A stretch of DNA of 64,000 nt from Dendrophyllia cribrosa. Taxonomy: Eukaryota; Cnidaria; Anthozoa; Scleractinia; Dendrophylliidae. The position numbers were made by a program, and so were the translations under genes. Position 1 is the first letter of the stretch, and each line of letters opens with the position of its first letter. Below are positions 20,496-33,700 of this stretch, in pieces. The stretch is taken from the NCBI GenBank assembly GCA_024195265.1, contig JAJLRJ010000006.1, positions 15,340,139 to 15,404,138 on the forward strand, read 5' to 3'. The notes under the pieces were generated by a model. The model was not told the DNA's origin. It saw nothing but the letters and a program-made list of their open reading frames with translations, and searched no databases.

Positions 20496-20986
20496 TAGGA
20501 TTCCCAGACTGACTGAGCAAGGCTCTGCAAGAATTTGACTCCAACTGCTCGATACCTTGGTTAATTTCTCTTTGAGGACTGTGTCTAGTAAACGGTAAAC
20601 ATTCTCTTCCGTGAAGCAACATTTGGCGTGGAAGATGTTTTACATTGTTTATATATTTGACGTGATAGAGTTTTTTTTTTTTTTTTTGTTTTTTTTTTTT
20701 TTTAAATACTCGTTTATTTCAACACATACATTACTAACTTACAATACATGTTACATTCCATTACTTACGATTAATTACAGTACCATACTTACAATATAAT
20801 ACAATGCATCAACTTACTAACAATACTTCACGTTACATCAAGTTGCTATATTACTTACATTTTGTGTACTTGATTAATGAGTTATGTCTTTAGGGAAATA
20901 CTGCTAGGGCTAAACTTTCTTCATATTAAGCTAATAGAAAATAGAAAATAGAAAATAGAAACGAGGCATAGGAGACAAGTTGGCAA

Positions 20987-23900
20987 TCAGAGAAAAAAAC
21001 TTACAAAGTTCGTGAAATTCTGAAAGTTTAGGTCCTTGCCCTGTGTTCTACAGATCCAAATAAAATAACGCGCAATCAAAAAATAGACATCCAGTTGGTT
21101 TTTCTTTAAAACTTTAGTATTTAAGCCTAATATTATGGTTGAAGTAAAGTTAATAGTCTCTATGTCTGCGATGCCTTTGTCAATGATGAGCCATTGCTTA
21201 AAACTTTGCCAAAAGCGTGACGTCACATTGCAAGACCAGAAAAGGTGGATTAGGCTCTCCACCTCACTTCTACAGAAAGTACACATGTCATTCTCTTTTA
21301 TTCCTATTTTCTTCAAGAAATCATTTGTTGCCAGTCTTCTATGAAGTAGTTTGAATTGAAAAGTATTTAGTTTAGTTATTTTGGTACAGTTGAAAGACAG
21401 TTGGTATACTGACTCCCAATCAATTGTTTCCATATTTTCTACCTCGCAATCCGCACACCATTTGTTTTGACTACGGTAAGGGGGTTGCTGCTTTAGATCA
21501 ATAAGTTTTTCATAGACTACTCTATTTGCCTTATTAGACTTTACAAAACGTTCAAGAAAACTTTCGAACTTGCTGTTCCTATCTAAAAGACGATCTTTGT
21601 TTGTTTTCTCTAAAGCTTTCACTACAGATATTAGACTATGGAAAGTAAGAAAATTTGTTTGAATATTGAAACGATCTTTTAATTCTTGGAGTGAGAGGTA
21701 GGTGTTGGAATCTTTCATTATATGCGCGACATTTTGGACACCTTTAGACAACCAATACTTGTAATAAACAGGTCTATTTCCGATTCTTATCAAGGAATTA
21801 TACCATAAGCTCGTTGATAGAAAGTGGTCAATCGAGTTCACGTCCGAATCATAACTTATTTCCGACCAAATATTCAAAATTTCGGCCAAAAATTTGTCCG
21901 AGATACTAGTTGTAAATTTAGACATGTCGTCTTTGTTAAGGTTTCCTCTGAAAACGGCCTGGCCGCCAAATTTGTGCAATTCATAGTCAAAAAAATATTT
22001 CCACTTACCATGGTTCTCTGGATCAAGGTATTTTTTTACCCAGGTAGATTTTAGTGCTTTGTTAAAGGAATACAAGTCGATCATCTTTAATCCACCATCT
22101 GAATAATTGCCTATAATAACATCTCGTTTGATCTTGTCCCCCCTACCATCCCATAAAAACTTAAAGAATATATTGTTGATTTCTTTTAAAACGGGATGAT
22201 TTGTTGGTAAGGGCGACAAGATGTAAACAAGTTGAGAGGCTATCAGACTCTTTAATACTGTAATCTTTCCGAGTAAGCTCAGTCGCCGGTATTCCCAGCA
22301 GCCCAGGCTATTGTTAATTTTAGTTAGTTTTTCAGAATAGTTTATCTCCAGACTTACTTCAGAATTGGTCGAAAACCACACATCTAAGGCCTTCACTTTG
22401 TCTGTGACCCATTTTAGATCTTTTTCCGGGCAAAGTATGTCTTTTCTTCCGGCATTGGCTCCAATCCAGAGTACTTCAGTTTTTCTATTGTTTAGTTTTA
22501 GGCCAGATATTGTCTTAAAATCATCCAATACCTGAAGCGAGGAAGTTAAAGATTTTTTTGTGCCATCTAAAATAAGAGTGGTGTCATCCGCATACTGGCT
22601 GATTTTGATTTCGTTTCCATGCACAAAGATGCCCTTGATGTCTTTGTTATTTCGTATTCTTTCAGCTAATATCTCAACGCAAAAAATAAACAAATAGGGC
22701 GAAAGGGGGCAGCCTTGCCTAACTCCCCTTTGGGGTTTAAAAAAATGTGTCGACCAACCATTGTTTAGGACGCAACTTTCAATGTTATTATAAAAGGTGT
22801 TGATCCAATTAATAATCGACGGGCCGAAGTTAAAGTGCTTAAAGGTTCTCTGTATGAAAGTCCACTCTACAGTGTCAAAAGCCTTTTCAAAGTCTAAAAA
22901 AAGTAGTAGTCCTGAAATATTTTTAGCAGCTGCAAATTGTATTACCCCATCAATTAATCTAATGTTTTCTCCGATAAATCTGCCCTTGATAAATCCCGTC
23001 TGGTCACTATTAATCATGTTTGGTAGAACGTTTTTAATTCGGTTTGCAATAGCCTTGGCTGCTATTTTATAATCGCAGTTTAACAACGTTATTGGACGCC
23101 AGTTTTTAATGAGATTGGTTTCTGCATCTTTTTTCGGTATTAGTTTAATTATTCCTCGTCTTTGAGTCACCGAAAGCTGTCCAATACCAAATGCGTGGTT
23201 AATTGAGTTTATCAGATAATCAGAGATATCGTTCCAAAAAATCTTATAAAATTCTGCAGGTGGGCCATCCGACCCCGGAGTTTTATTTGGTTCCATGTCT
23301 TTTAGTGCTTGCAGGCATTCTTGCTTGGTTATAAGGCCTTCTCATGTTTGTCTTTCCCTAGCGTCTAGAACTTTTGTATTTGAATCGACAGAGAAAAAAT
23401 TATCATTCTGAAAGTCATTGCGACTGGCATCCAATTGAGAACTATAGAGGTTCTTATAGAAGGTTTCACATTCGCTTAAAATCGCTTTGTCTGAGGTGAC
23501 AAATTCATTTTCTCCGGTTTTTAATTGATTTATAACGCCGTTCTTATAGTGCCTTTTTTCGAGATTTAGAAAATATTTTGTATTTTTTTCGCCCTCATTA
23601 TGCCATCTGCATTTTGCCCTCAAAATCGCACCATTCGTTCTATACTCTATTATTCTCTCCAGTTCTGCCTTTTTGAGCTCCTGTTCCTTAGTAGCATCCA
23701 ATTTTTCCTGTTCTCCGGTGCCATTGAAATCAATCACGTTTTGTAACAGATTAATGCGTTTTTCTAATTCGTCTTCCATTTTTAGTATTTTCGCTTTTTT
23801 ATTTTTGGCATATTTTAAAGTCTGTTCTCTAATTTTCAGTTTTATCATTTCCCACAGCAAGGCTGGGTTTACATCGTCATCCCGTTCATATTCAGTCTTA

Positions 23901-24993
23901 ACTTCTTTAATTGTTGTTCGAATTTGATTCACGTAATTAAGGTCTGTAAGAAATGAAGTATTTAGTTTCCAGAAGCCCGGTCCCCTTTGGTTTGAGTGTA
24001 TAGCTGTGTCAATAACTATCAGGGAATGGTCCGTTTTATACCCTGCCAAGATATCAGCACGTATTACATTACACATCATGTTTTGGCTTACAAGAAAAAA
24101 ATCCAATCTGCAGTGTATTTCAGGATTTCTTCGACGCCAAGTATATCTCCTTTTATCTGGGTTTAAAACCCTCCAAGCATCTGTCAGAGTCAGTTCAGTC
24201 ATGAATTTCTGCAATATTTTAACTGAGTTTGTATGTGTTTTAAAGCGGCCACTCTTTTTGTCTTTATCAAGATCTAGAACCAGGTTAAAATCACCGCCAA
24301 TTATTAGATCCTCACATCGAAAATCAAGTAGATGGTCAAAGAAATCTTGAAAAAAAATTGGTTCATCATTATTGGGAGCATATAAAGTGGCTAATGTGAT
24401 GTATTTTCCTTCTGTTTTAGAGCAGTTTTCAATTGAGTGTCGTAAAACCAAAACCAAAGTAATTACTCTGACCAATCACAGCAGTCGTAAACAATCCAAT
24501 GAACCAATCAGAGCTCGAAGCAATTACATGTCGCGGGCGCCAAGCGCGGGAAAACGCGTGCGAGCAAGTCACGATTGGTTTTGGTTTTACTTCTGATTGG
24601 TCGAAAAAGTGGCGCGAGATTTTTTAGCCAATCACAAAGCGTAGCAATGCAAAACCAAAGCAATTGTGTAATTACTTTCGACAGTCAATTGAAAACTGCT
24701 CTAATATCACAAATAATGAATCTACCATTTGTATCCAGAAAAATCCGTTCAATTTCAAATGCAAAATTGTTGTTAAAAAGGATAGCGACTCCCCCTTTAG
24801 CGCTGGAACAACAACTAAACAGAGTCTTGTAACCCCATTCCGCCTTCCAAATAGAGGTTGTATTCTCAGTGCAGTGTACTTCTTGAAGAAAGTAGATAGA
24901 AATATTCTTTGCTTTGAGCCAATTAAACATTTCTCTTCTTTTTTGTTTGTCTCCTATGCCCCGTACATTAAGAGAAGCTATTTGAAGATTCAT
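20987..24993 (-). pseudogene. LINE endonuclease/reverse transcriptase, disrupted
   Basis: The ORF starts at the ATG at 24993 with the apurinic endonuclease motif LQIASLNVRGIGD and QEVHC. It is cut by the 24420-24701 MITE and resumes with ITLATLYAPN, GGDFNLV, RYTWRR, and KTDHSLI. After an in-frame TGA at 23342 the same frame continues for 15 codons and then the 769-codon segment from 23296: NKTPGSDGPPAEFYK, FLDFEKAFDTVEW, RQGCPLSPYLF and the catalytic YADDT box. Its C-terminus carries the CTFC..HLFWSC zinc-binding motif common in L1/Tx1 relatives. Confidence 0.93.
24420..24701. mobile_element. 282-bp MITE inside the LINE endonuclease, TA target
   Basis: TIRs GAGCAGTTTTCAATTGA and its inverse (about 24 bp with one change) are flanked by TA on both sides (24418-24419 and 24702-24703). 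Removing the element plus one TA rejoins the endonuclease reading frame. The interior holds at least five CCAAT or ATTGG pentamers, potential NF-Y sites. Confidence 0.9.
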
Positions 24994-25142
24994 TTTTGTT
25001 TAAAAAGATCGGATTTCCTAAAGCCATGTAGTTGTACAAATTGACGAAAGTAGCTAGCAATAAGATGAACACAAATTGAACTGTACACATAGAAAGAAAA
25101 CAGCACATACAAAACACAATTAAAATTTGCTATTGTGCAATA

Positions 25143-26036
25143 GTGATAGAGTTTAAATATCATGAAGGAAGAAAGGAAACTTCCGTGTGGACTCGCGATA
25201 AAAATGTCAACGGTCAACACTGATATACTGACTTCTTACGAATTTGCTCTGTCTTCATTTTTCAGTGCAACTTCAAAAACGTTTTTACGCACAATTCAAG
25301 CTGACAAAGACTATAAGGAAGTACAGCCTTTTTGCAAAAGAATCGCAGCTATTAATGTCTGGATGTCGCATTTATTCAAGACACTTGTTAACGATCTTGT
25401 TACGATGCCGATGTATCATTGTATGGTCTTTTTGTAAAAGAATCGCAGCCATTAAAGTCTGGAAATAGCATTTATTTAAGACACTTGTTAACGATCTTGT
25501 TGCGATGCGGTATCATCGTACTGCACTGTCTAGTATTTTTACTACAGTCAGGGTCAATACAAGTTGATACAATCAACACTGTTTCTCTTTTTTAAATTTG
25601 TGTGTTTGTAAGAGTTGCGTGATGAAATTTGCGTGTAAATCTTGTCGCTTTGTGCTATATAATGTTTGAAAATAAATTGGCGTATTTACGACAGTGCGCT
25701 GTTGAATTTAAATGTTTAATACTGGAGGGAACTCAGAATTTAAATAAAGGAATGACTTGAACGTCAAAGAATCAGTGAAAAATAGTCAAGACTCAAGACT
25801 TTTGACATAGGGATTGAAATATATCAGAATCAACTGCCTGCCGTAAGAGAGTATTAATAGGGTAAACTGACTGTTTTTTATTATTGTGAAGGAGCCTCCA
25901 AATGGCCAATGTTGGTAAACTTTTTTCGCGAATTTCACTTCGTTACATGAGTTTGCAAACTTTTGTTTGCTTTGTGAAAAATGTAAATGTCAAAATATGA
26001 CTATTCTAATTGGTATTTTCTATTTAGAAAATACCA
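25143..26036. repeat. Segmental duplication, copy A (right part)
   Basis: Together with about 20305-20673 this forms copy A of a duplicated segment, separated only by the LINE. It shares with copy B GGAAGAAAGGAAACTTCCGT, AATTCAAGCTGACAAAGACT and ATGGCCAATGTTGG in order. Copy A has its own internal near-100-bp tandem doubling (about 25340-25436 and 25437-25530). It ends in a hairpin, TTGGTATTTTCTA and its inverse at 26009-26037. Confidence 0.8.
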
Positions 26037-26289
26037 ATACTAAAACATGTGCAAGAACGTTTGACCGCTGAGACTGAGCTCAAATAGAATTTATATATGC
26101 AAATATATTCTCATTGATGAGTGACTGCTTCGATTCAGTTCTACAAGTATTCAAACGGATCTTCGGTCTACCTAATCGTTTCTTGCTTTCGTGGCCTGTC
26201 TGGCAAAGTTCTGTAACCATAGAGTAACAAATAGCGTGAAGTTGATATCTAGCTTTGCAACAAAACGATTCAGTATCGTGCACCTAAAC

Positions 26290-26490
26290 ATGTTCGGAAA
26301 TATTCACAACGATAATTCAGCTAACTCTCATGGCGTTTGGCTACATCTTCTCAATTCCTGGATAATTCTCTCTGTGCCTGTCTGTGTATGCTCGAGGATA
26401 AGTTCAAAAACAATTCAGTGTCACCGTCTGACGGTAGTGGTGACACTTCTTTTGTTGTATACCCGTGTAGTAGGATTCCCAGACTGACTG
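26290..26490 (+). pseudogene. Broken copy of the two-helix membrane-protein ORF
   Basis: Matches 20310-20510 from GAAATATTCACAACGAT to AGTAGGATTCCC, including the end GACGGTAGTGGTGACACTTC. Deletions break the frame and the region coding for the first helix is absent, so this copy cannot make the protein. Confidence 0.65.
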
Positions 26491-27500
26491 AGCAAGGCTC
26501 TGCAAGAATTTGACTCCAACTGCTCGATACCTTGGTTAATTTCTCTTTGAGTACTAGTACTGTATCTAGTAAACGGTAAACAATCTCTTCCGTAAAGCAA
26601 CATTTGGCGTGAACATAGTTAATTAACTATGGCGTGAAAGATGTTTTACATTGTATATATGTATATTTAGCGTGACAGAGTTTAAATATCAAGTTCAATT
26701 CGTTAATAAGGAAGAAAGGAAACTTCCGTGTGGACTCACGATAAAAATGTCAACGGTCAACATATAAATTCTAACGGTTTTGCTCCGTCTTCATTTTTCA
26801 GTTTATCTTTATATTTACGCGCAATTCAAGCTGACAAAGACTATAAGGAAGTGCGGTCTGCTTGTACGAAAAGAATCGCAGCCATTTATGTCTGAATATC
26901 GCATTTATTCAAGACACTTGTTAAGGATCTTGTTGCGGTGTCGATGTATCATTGTACTGCACTGTCTTGTATTTCACTATAGGTTAAATGCGAGTTGCTG
27001 TAATTAACACTTTTTTTTCTTATTTTACTTTATGACATTGCCGTCTCTTTATGCTATAGTTTGTGCATAAATTTGCATATACATCTTGTCGGTTTGTGCT
27101 TTATTAAGTTTGTACTGAAATAAATTGGTGTGTGTGTTTAACTATGATAGCTATGACAGGGCGTAATGAAGAATTTTATAGTACTTGTTCTTTCAGGAAA
27201 CACTGTCGTGCATGAGTTTTGTTCTTGAATTTAAGAAAACCAATGGCACGAGTTCTAGCTCTTAAAAGAAATAGTACAAAATAGGCAAGTTGTTTTACTG
27301 TTGAATGACACAAATCAAAATTATACCTTCACAAAATACCTTAAGAAGGTTTTAACGGGGTAACTGAAACCAACTGCTTTTTGACTAACGTAAACACGCC
27401 TTTTAATGGCCAATGTTGGGAAACTGTTTTCACACACTTCATATTGTATTTTCTTGCATGAGTTTGGAATCTTGCTTTGTGATGGCATAAAAACAAACTA
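26290..27500. repeat. Segmental duplication, copy B
   Basis: Collinear with copy A without the LINE. Small indels distinguish it, such as an AT-rich insertion around 26610-26640 forming a short palindrome (ATAGTTAATTAACTAT). Confidence 0.8.
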
Positions 27501-28499
27501 TGGTTAAAACAGGGAATGTTATTAAAATGTAAGTAGCACATTTTGACCTCGTTTATAAGCCAACTTTTAAGATCAATTTACTTAAAGCACTACGGAAGGA
27601 TACTTCCTCGTCGATGTTTTGTTAATGGACAGTTGGTGACAGCTAATGATTTCGTTTTAATTTCTTGTTTCGTCAAATGCACAACTGCAACTGACCTAGG
27701 ATTCGAATTCGTTCGAATTCCTTGTACTTACTTTACAAAAAGACCTATGCAAAATTTTCACAGTGATGCATCTTGTCGATGTCTTGGCTTTGTGCCTTTA
27801 CTGTCTTGGAAGGTTCTGACATTGGATAATTGAGGGTTTCTCTTATTTATAACGTGTGTTGGCGCTTTCATAAATGACAATAAAAACTGACAGCATATAT
27901 AGAAGGTAATGACTCAAACTACCTGGAATGGCAACAACATAAAAGAAATAAAAAAACTTGTTCCTCGTGCATTGATGGGTTATATAAGCACGTGAAATTT
28001 TTGACAACACTCGAGAAGTGCACTTCTCAGGTGCTCTTTAAAAAATTCCCGCGTGCTTATATAATTCATAATAAAACATGTGTGAGCGTTGGTGTGAATG
28101 AGGTATATAAGACACTACTAGCTTTCAATACAACAACAAAAAAAAGTTCGACATGAAAGTTTCACTGTCATTTTCAACTTTGTCATCAGTGCTATAATTG
28201 TTTCAAGTAATATTATTTTAATAGTGCGGACTGAACAATGAACTAATAAATGCTGCCGGACCTAAAAAAAAATGTCATAGACAAGTAAACAAAAACTCCG
28301 GCTTTAGTTCGTAGTCGTTTCCACCATCCTAGATGTAAGCATACTTTCTTGTTGGATCCTGAGGCTCGATCATTTTTTTGTTATGTTTTTATTCTACAAA
28401 AGTGCCATTCTTGTATATTACCATTTCTGCATCAATAATAAGTCATGATCGATGTCGCAAAAAACAGGCAAGGGCCCTAAGGGGGGCACGGACTGGTCC
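27501..28499. other. Intergenic, AT-rich, no gene seen
   Basis: Only short open frames. A pair of similar motifs near 27975-28075 (TTATATAAGCACG and CGTGCTTATATAA) forms an inverted repeat, probably a small MITE. Confidence 0.4.
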
Positions 28500-29210
28500 A
28501 GACTCAAAAGTTAGAACTTCCTTGTAAAGCATAATATACAGCACTGCAAAGGAAGTACTGCTCAATAGCCGTTTCATTTGAATGGTCACACTTTAGGATT
28601 TCATTTACAGACCGGCAAAATTTAGACCCACCTTGTACAGCATAATAAACAGTACCACAGAAAAATACTGCTCAAAAGCTTCATTTGAACAGTCACACAG
28701 TTTAGGATTTCCTTCACAGACTCAAAAGTTAGAACTTCCTTGTACAGCATTCTAAACAGCACACAGGAAAGAACTGCTCAATAGCTTCATTTGGAATGGT
28801 CACACTTTAGGATGCCATCCACAGACTCAAAAGTTTGAACCTCCTTGTACAGCATAATAAACAGCACCTCAGGAAAGTACAGCTCAATAAGACTTCAATA
28901 GCTTTTATTTAAATGGTCACACTTTAGGATTCCATCCACAGACTCAAAATTAAAAGTTTGAACCTCCTTGTACAGCATAATAAACAGCACCACAGGAAAG
29001 TACTGCTGAATAGCTTTCATTTGAATGGTCACACTTTAGGATTTCATCCACAGACAACATAACCTTGTACAGCATAATAAACAGTACCACAAGAAAGTAC
29101 TGCTCTGACTGCTCAGTAGCTTGCATTTGAACACACTTTAGGATTTCATTCACAAACTCAAAAGTTAGAAACACCTTGTACAGCATAATAAACAGTTTTC
29201 ACATACAAGT
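28500..29210 (-). repeat. Tandem array, six and a half units of about 108 bp
   Basis: Units begin near 28500, 28609, 28717, 28823, 28940, 29054 and 29155. Each has GACTCAAAAGTT, CCTTGTACAGCATAATAAAC, AGGAAAGTACTGCTC and GGTCACACTTTAGGA in the same order, with indels of a few bases. On the minus strand the units keep partly open frames, though not across the array. A single inverted unit lies in NPC2 intron 3 (34205-34262). Confidence 0.85.
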
Positions 29211-29804
29211 ATTCAGGATGGCAGTGTTATCCTCGGATAGAACACACATGACTACACAAGATATAAGGTCCTGAAGATAGAATTTTGCTAGAACTGAAAA
29301 GAAAATAGAATGTGCCGTATGAATGCTCCCTTCTTAAATTCTTATTATAGTATACGTAGTTTAAAATAAAGGGTCAAGTCAGCTGCCAATAGAGGTTACG
29401 ATTAAATAAAAACTTAAATAAAAACTAAACAAAAAACGACAAAAATAGAGAACAAATGTGGGTTATCAGCTGTTTGGCCTCAGTTCGGGCAAATTAAAAA
29501 AGCTGTTCACTTATAATGGAAAAAATAATATAATTTGTTTTAATCAAGTTAAACCCTATTGTTTTCACCTATCGCTTCTTACAATAAACGATCATGAAAC
29601 AATACACAGAAATTATAAAGATAATAACAGATCATCACAAGCTGTTTAAACTAAGCTTTATGTCTTTTGTTCAGCTTTGATCAAATACAAAATAAAAGCT
29701 AATAACTTTCATTTTTTTTCTCTTAGTTTGTTCTACCGTGAATCTATTGTTCCTGCCTGAAAAGAGCAATTTTGGTTTGCATCCAGAGTGTAAATTCAGC
29801 CCTC
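29211..29804. other. Intergenic, no gene seen
   Basis: AT-rich with short open frames only; no repeat relation found. Confidence 0.4.
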
Positions 29805-30032
29805 CGGGTGGGGGGATTCTCTCATATAACAGTGACGGGACTGATCTCCGTGGTCTGCTGCCACTAAGGGCGTTTGTTTAGGGTAAGCCACTCCTCTAGC
29901 CAGAATGATATTTTGACAGAAACAATTTTCAGAAAGACTTGGTACCTCCTAGGGGTAAAAATTAATGTGAGCCACACCACAAAACGGGTTTCTGGTCGCC
30001 CCGTCAATTTCAATATGGCAGTCATCCTCCCC
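29805..30032. mobile_element. Degraded G/C-tract MITE
   Basis: GGGTGGGGGGATTCTCTCATATAACAGTGACGGGA-like start (29806 on) and an inverted CCGTCAATTT..CCTCCCCCCGG end match the family at 6110 and 8747; the inner TTGGTACCTCCTAGGGGT also agrees. It is shorter and more diverged, so probably older. Confidence 0.55.
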
Positions 30033-30601
30033 CCGGAAAATTCAGTAGATCAACATCTTTCGGCCATGACCTGTAATAACAAGCTGCGAGGCTGTGTACG
30101 TGTTGTTTCTCATCTTTCTCTTCCGGTAATGAGACAGAATAAAACGCATGATTACTCGCCTGACTCGGGTTTCTGTTTTCATACTTCATCTAAAATAAAA
30201 ATATTCCCATACAAACTCTTATATTTTCTCCATGACCGCTACTATGCAATGTGGTCTTAGCTTTCTGACTCACGGCTGAGCTCGAGCTTCGGCCGCCTGC
30301 TGTTACAGTTCTGTAACTCGGAGCAGTCGTTTCGTTTTCTTAAGAAACTCAGCTTTTAGTTGCCTACTACTAACTGGAATCGTTTAAAATAAAGACCCAC
30401 CAGAAATTCCTAACCTTTATAGCGGGTAAAAATTACCCTCTGTGAAACTTAAACAATTTTCTCCGTCATAAATGAATTAATTACTGGGGTGGCATGGAAG
30501 CCTCCCCCCCTCCGCTTCTGGTCTGTGGATGGAGACGTAAAACAGGCTTGTCCAGCTCACGTACAACACATCATACGTTTGTCATATGACACACCGCTTG
30601 G

Positions 30602-30659
30602 CCAATCGCTTTTCTCCATTCAACGCTATTTACTATTTGACATCAGACAGGTTTATAAG
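30602..30659 (+). promoter_or_regulatory. Possible NPC2 core promoter (CCAAT and TATAAG)
   Basis: CCAAT at 30602-30606 and TATAAG at 30654-30659 lie 124 and 71 bases before the NPC2 ATG, spaced as in many TATA promoters. Position is the only support. Confidence 0.4.
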
Positions 30660-30729
30660 TCGACCTTTTCAATTAGTTGCGGTATTGCAAGCATCGTTTC
30701 ATTGCAGTAGCTAAAGTTATTGTTTCAAC

Positions 30730-33700
30730 ATGGCCAAGTCGATTATTCTGTCCGTTTTTGCGTTGTGCATTTTTGGATTCGTGTCCTGTGAGAAAGTAGC
30801 TTTTGAAGACTGTGGTAAGTAAGATGAAGGAAAAGAAGCTAAGTGTTATGTCTTATATTTAACCTTCCATTGCGAGAAACAAATCTTCTGTAATTGTAGC
30901 TGTAGGCTGGAAGTGAAATGAAATCCTTGTGTGACCATTTTAAAATGAGAATTAGAAGCTTTTAGCTGCTTGTGATGACGTTGGCGTTTTCGGTACCTTG
31001 TAAAGAAAGTACAAATTTGTCGGGGTTTTTTTTTCATAAAGTTTTAAACGTCCAGGGACACGTTTGGGACACATTGGCTAGGTATGGCCAGAGCTTGCTA
31101 TGGCCCATGTTATGTCGAAATAGGAAGAAAACATCGACCAAGCAATGAAAGCAAAGAAATATATAAACTGAAGAGACAAAATTCCGTCCTTGTAATCCTG
31201 GGGCCGTATTCACGAAAGCATCCTAAGTCCAAAGAGCCTCCTAAGATATAACTTAGGAGATAACTGGTATTCACGAAGACCTCCTATTTTAAGACATGTC
31301 TTATTTTTCTTCTAAACTTAGGACCTCCTAAATTTTTAAGACATGTCTTAACTGGTATTCACGAAGACCTCCTAACTTAAGATATGTCTTAATTTTTCTC
31401 CTAAACTTAGGAGGTCAAAATTGACCTCCTAACTTATTAAAACATGTCTCGACGGAGGCTTAATTCGATTGTTAACGAGTATTACGTCGATTTTCAGCGT
31501 GATTATTGTGTATCACAATAGTTACCGATTAGATAAACATTTTAAAGCATTATATTGCTAAAAAAAATTAAATATTTTCTAGTGATGTCAAACAACACGG
31601 TTAGTTTTATATAGGCCTTCGTGTCATTAACGGGTTCCACATTTCTTTCTCTTTGCAGAGTTATTTTTCCGTTTTTCGTGAAAATAAGCCCTTGTACAAG
31701 AAATATCGAAGTAGACCCTATTAAAATGATGATGGATTTGTTTGTTGCTTTCGCTACTGACCATGAACGAAGATATTACACGGTTTTGTTATCTTAAATT
31801 CGAGATGAAATAAAGATTACTGTATCGTCATTGTGATTACAACAACAACTTACACAATATAAAATATTCATTCATGTAATTTTCATAACTTATTATTCAT
31901 AAGATCGCGCCATATAAACTGTCTCTGATTGGTTTACTTTTACTAATCGATAACTGCCCGCGACCATTAAACTTAGGAGACTGCTAAGTTACGCTTACCT
32001 TAGGATGGTCATAAGATATCGTTCGTGAATAGCACTTAGGACATATCTTAGGAAGCTCCTAAATTTTCTCTTAAGTTATATCTTAAGATATATCTTAGGT
32101 AGGATTTCGTGAATACGGCCCCAGGACTTTATTCCCAAACTTCTTGTTTTGTTTTGCTGTGTAGAATCTTTTTATTATTTTTAGTGGCATTTGGCAATAT
32201 AAATGTGATATTTGGCAATACAAACATGGAAATTAGGTATCGAAATTTGATATTGTTACGTAAAGACCTCTATAACGAGTACAATGAGTGTGTCCGGCAG
32301 TAAACGAGGCGCGGAGCCGGGATCAGGGTACGGGGTCCTTGTCGGTCCCGGGACCGGGTCTCCTTTTTTTCTATTTTAAACAATTAGATTATGAGCTCGA
32401 GGTTTCTATCTTGGATTGTTGATGACTCCATTAGGCTACTCACTCTACTCACTTTCTACAACAAAATATATAGTGAGTAGCGTAGCACTCGTGATATCTA
32501 GAACGCTAGTAGATTTATACTAACATTTTATATTCATATATTTCAACTCAATTTCGACTACTGATTTATCTATCTGTTTCTTGCGTTCTTTCCGTTGAAT
32601 ATTCAATCGTTAGAAAAAAGTTACATCAGTTTAACTCCAGAGTTTATATGTTGACTGCACAAAACGCTTTTCAGTCTCAGGAATGCAGGAAGTTTCAATG
32701 AGAATCCGATGTTATAAAACGACTACGGTTAAATTTAATTTCAAAATATTCACAATCTACAAGCTGAAGATATTTGGCAAATGGTTGATGCGATTGGAGT
32801 CTTATGCATTTCTTTGTAATTTTTACAGACAAATCTATAGAATTTTGAAAACGCCACTACGTGTTTCCAAGCACAGAAACATCCCTCAATTCTGATAAGG
32901 AAAATAACTTTCCCAGTTTCTTAAAATAGGATTTACGTAATTTCTTTTCTACAATAAAGGACTTGATCTCAGAAATGTCGATATTCCCAATCAGTATACA
33001 CCACGGTCGAGCCAACATTGCCCTCTCATCAAGCGCCTATTATACAGGCTAAGAACATTTAAAATTGAGATTCAAATGTTTTCTTATCGCCATGCATTTT
33101 GTTTTTAGGATCTGATGAGTCCACTATCAAGGAAGTGGATATCACACCTTGCCCTTCTCAGCCTTGTCAACTGAAGAAAGGATCTGAGGAGACCATTCAA
33201 GTAACGTTTACGCCAAGTAAGAATTCAGATTATTCCTTTTTAGTGTAAAAGTTGCGCGCGAAAACGCTAGCGTGGACGCGAATCTGTTGGTACGTTTTCG
33301 GCTGAACGAAAACAGATCGTTTTAAATACTCATTAGTGTGGATGCGAACTTACCTACTGGCCACCGTTGTCTGTATTAACGGCGCTTTTGTTGTGCGCGC
33401 AACATGCACGAAGCGTGAGTGTGAAGGCGCAACAACAACAAAAATCAAATCAATTTATTTAAGTGTCATAGTATTTAGTACGCGAGTAAACGTGCACGAA
33501 GCGTGAGTATGAAGGCGCAACAACGTGTACGGAGCGTGAGTGTGAAGGCACAACAACGTGTACGAAGAGCGAGGACGCAATAGCCTGCGCGCAGACGTAT
33601 CCGATTTCCTTGCTCCCCGCGGAGAGCAAGGAAATCGGATACGTCTGTGCGCAGGCTAGGACGCAAGAACGTGGAGAAAGTGCGAGGCCTGACAAGAACA

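Larger units (their letters stand above)
20674..25142 (-). mobile_element. Near full-length L1/Tx1-like LINE retrotransposon
   Basis: A minus-strand LINE with its poly(A) tail seen as T runs at 20674-20703. Direct 12-bp target copies GTGATAGAGTTT lie at 20662-20673 and 25143-25154, and the undisturbed sequence is preserved in the duplicate near 26680 (GTGACAGAGTTTAAATATC). It has a short 5'UTR of about 150 bp, an endonuclease domain and a reverse transcriptase with C-terminal zinc-binding motif. It is disabled by one in-frame TGA (23342-23344) and by a MITE in the endonuclease. Confidence 0.93.

Noticed and set aside
28500..29210. CRISPR-like array
   Set aside because: The units are contiguous and diverged without unique spacers; the genome is eukaryotic. 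It is a minisatellite.
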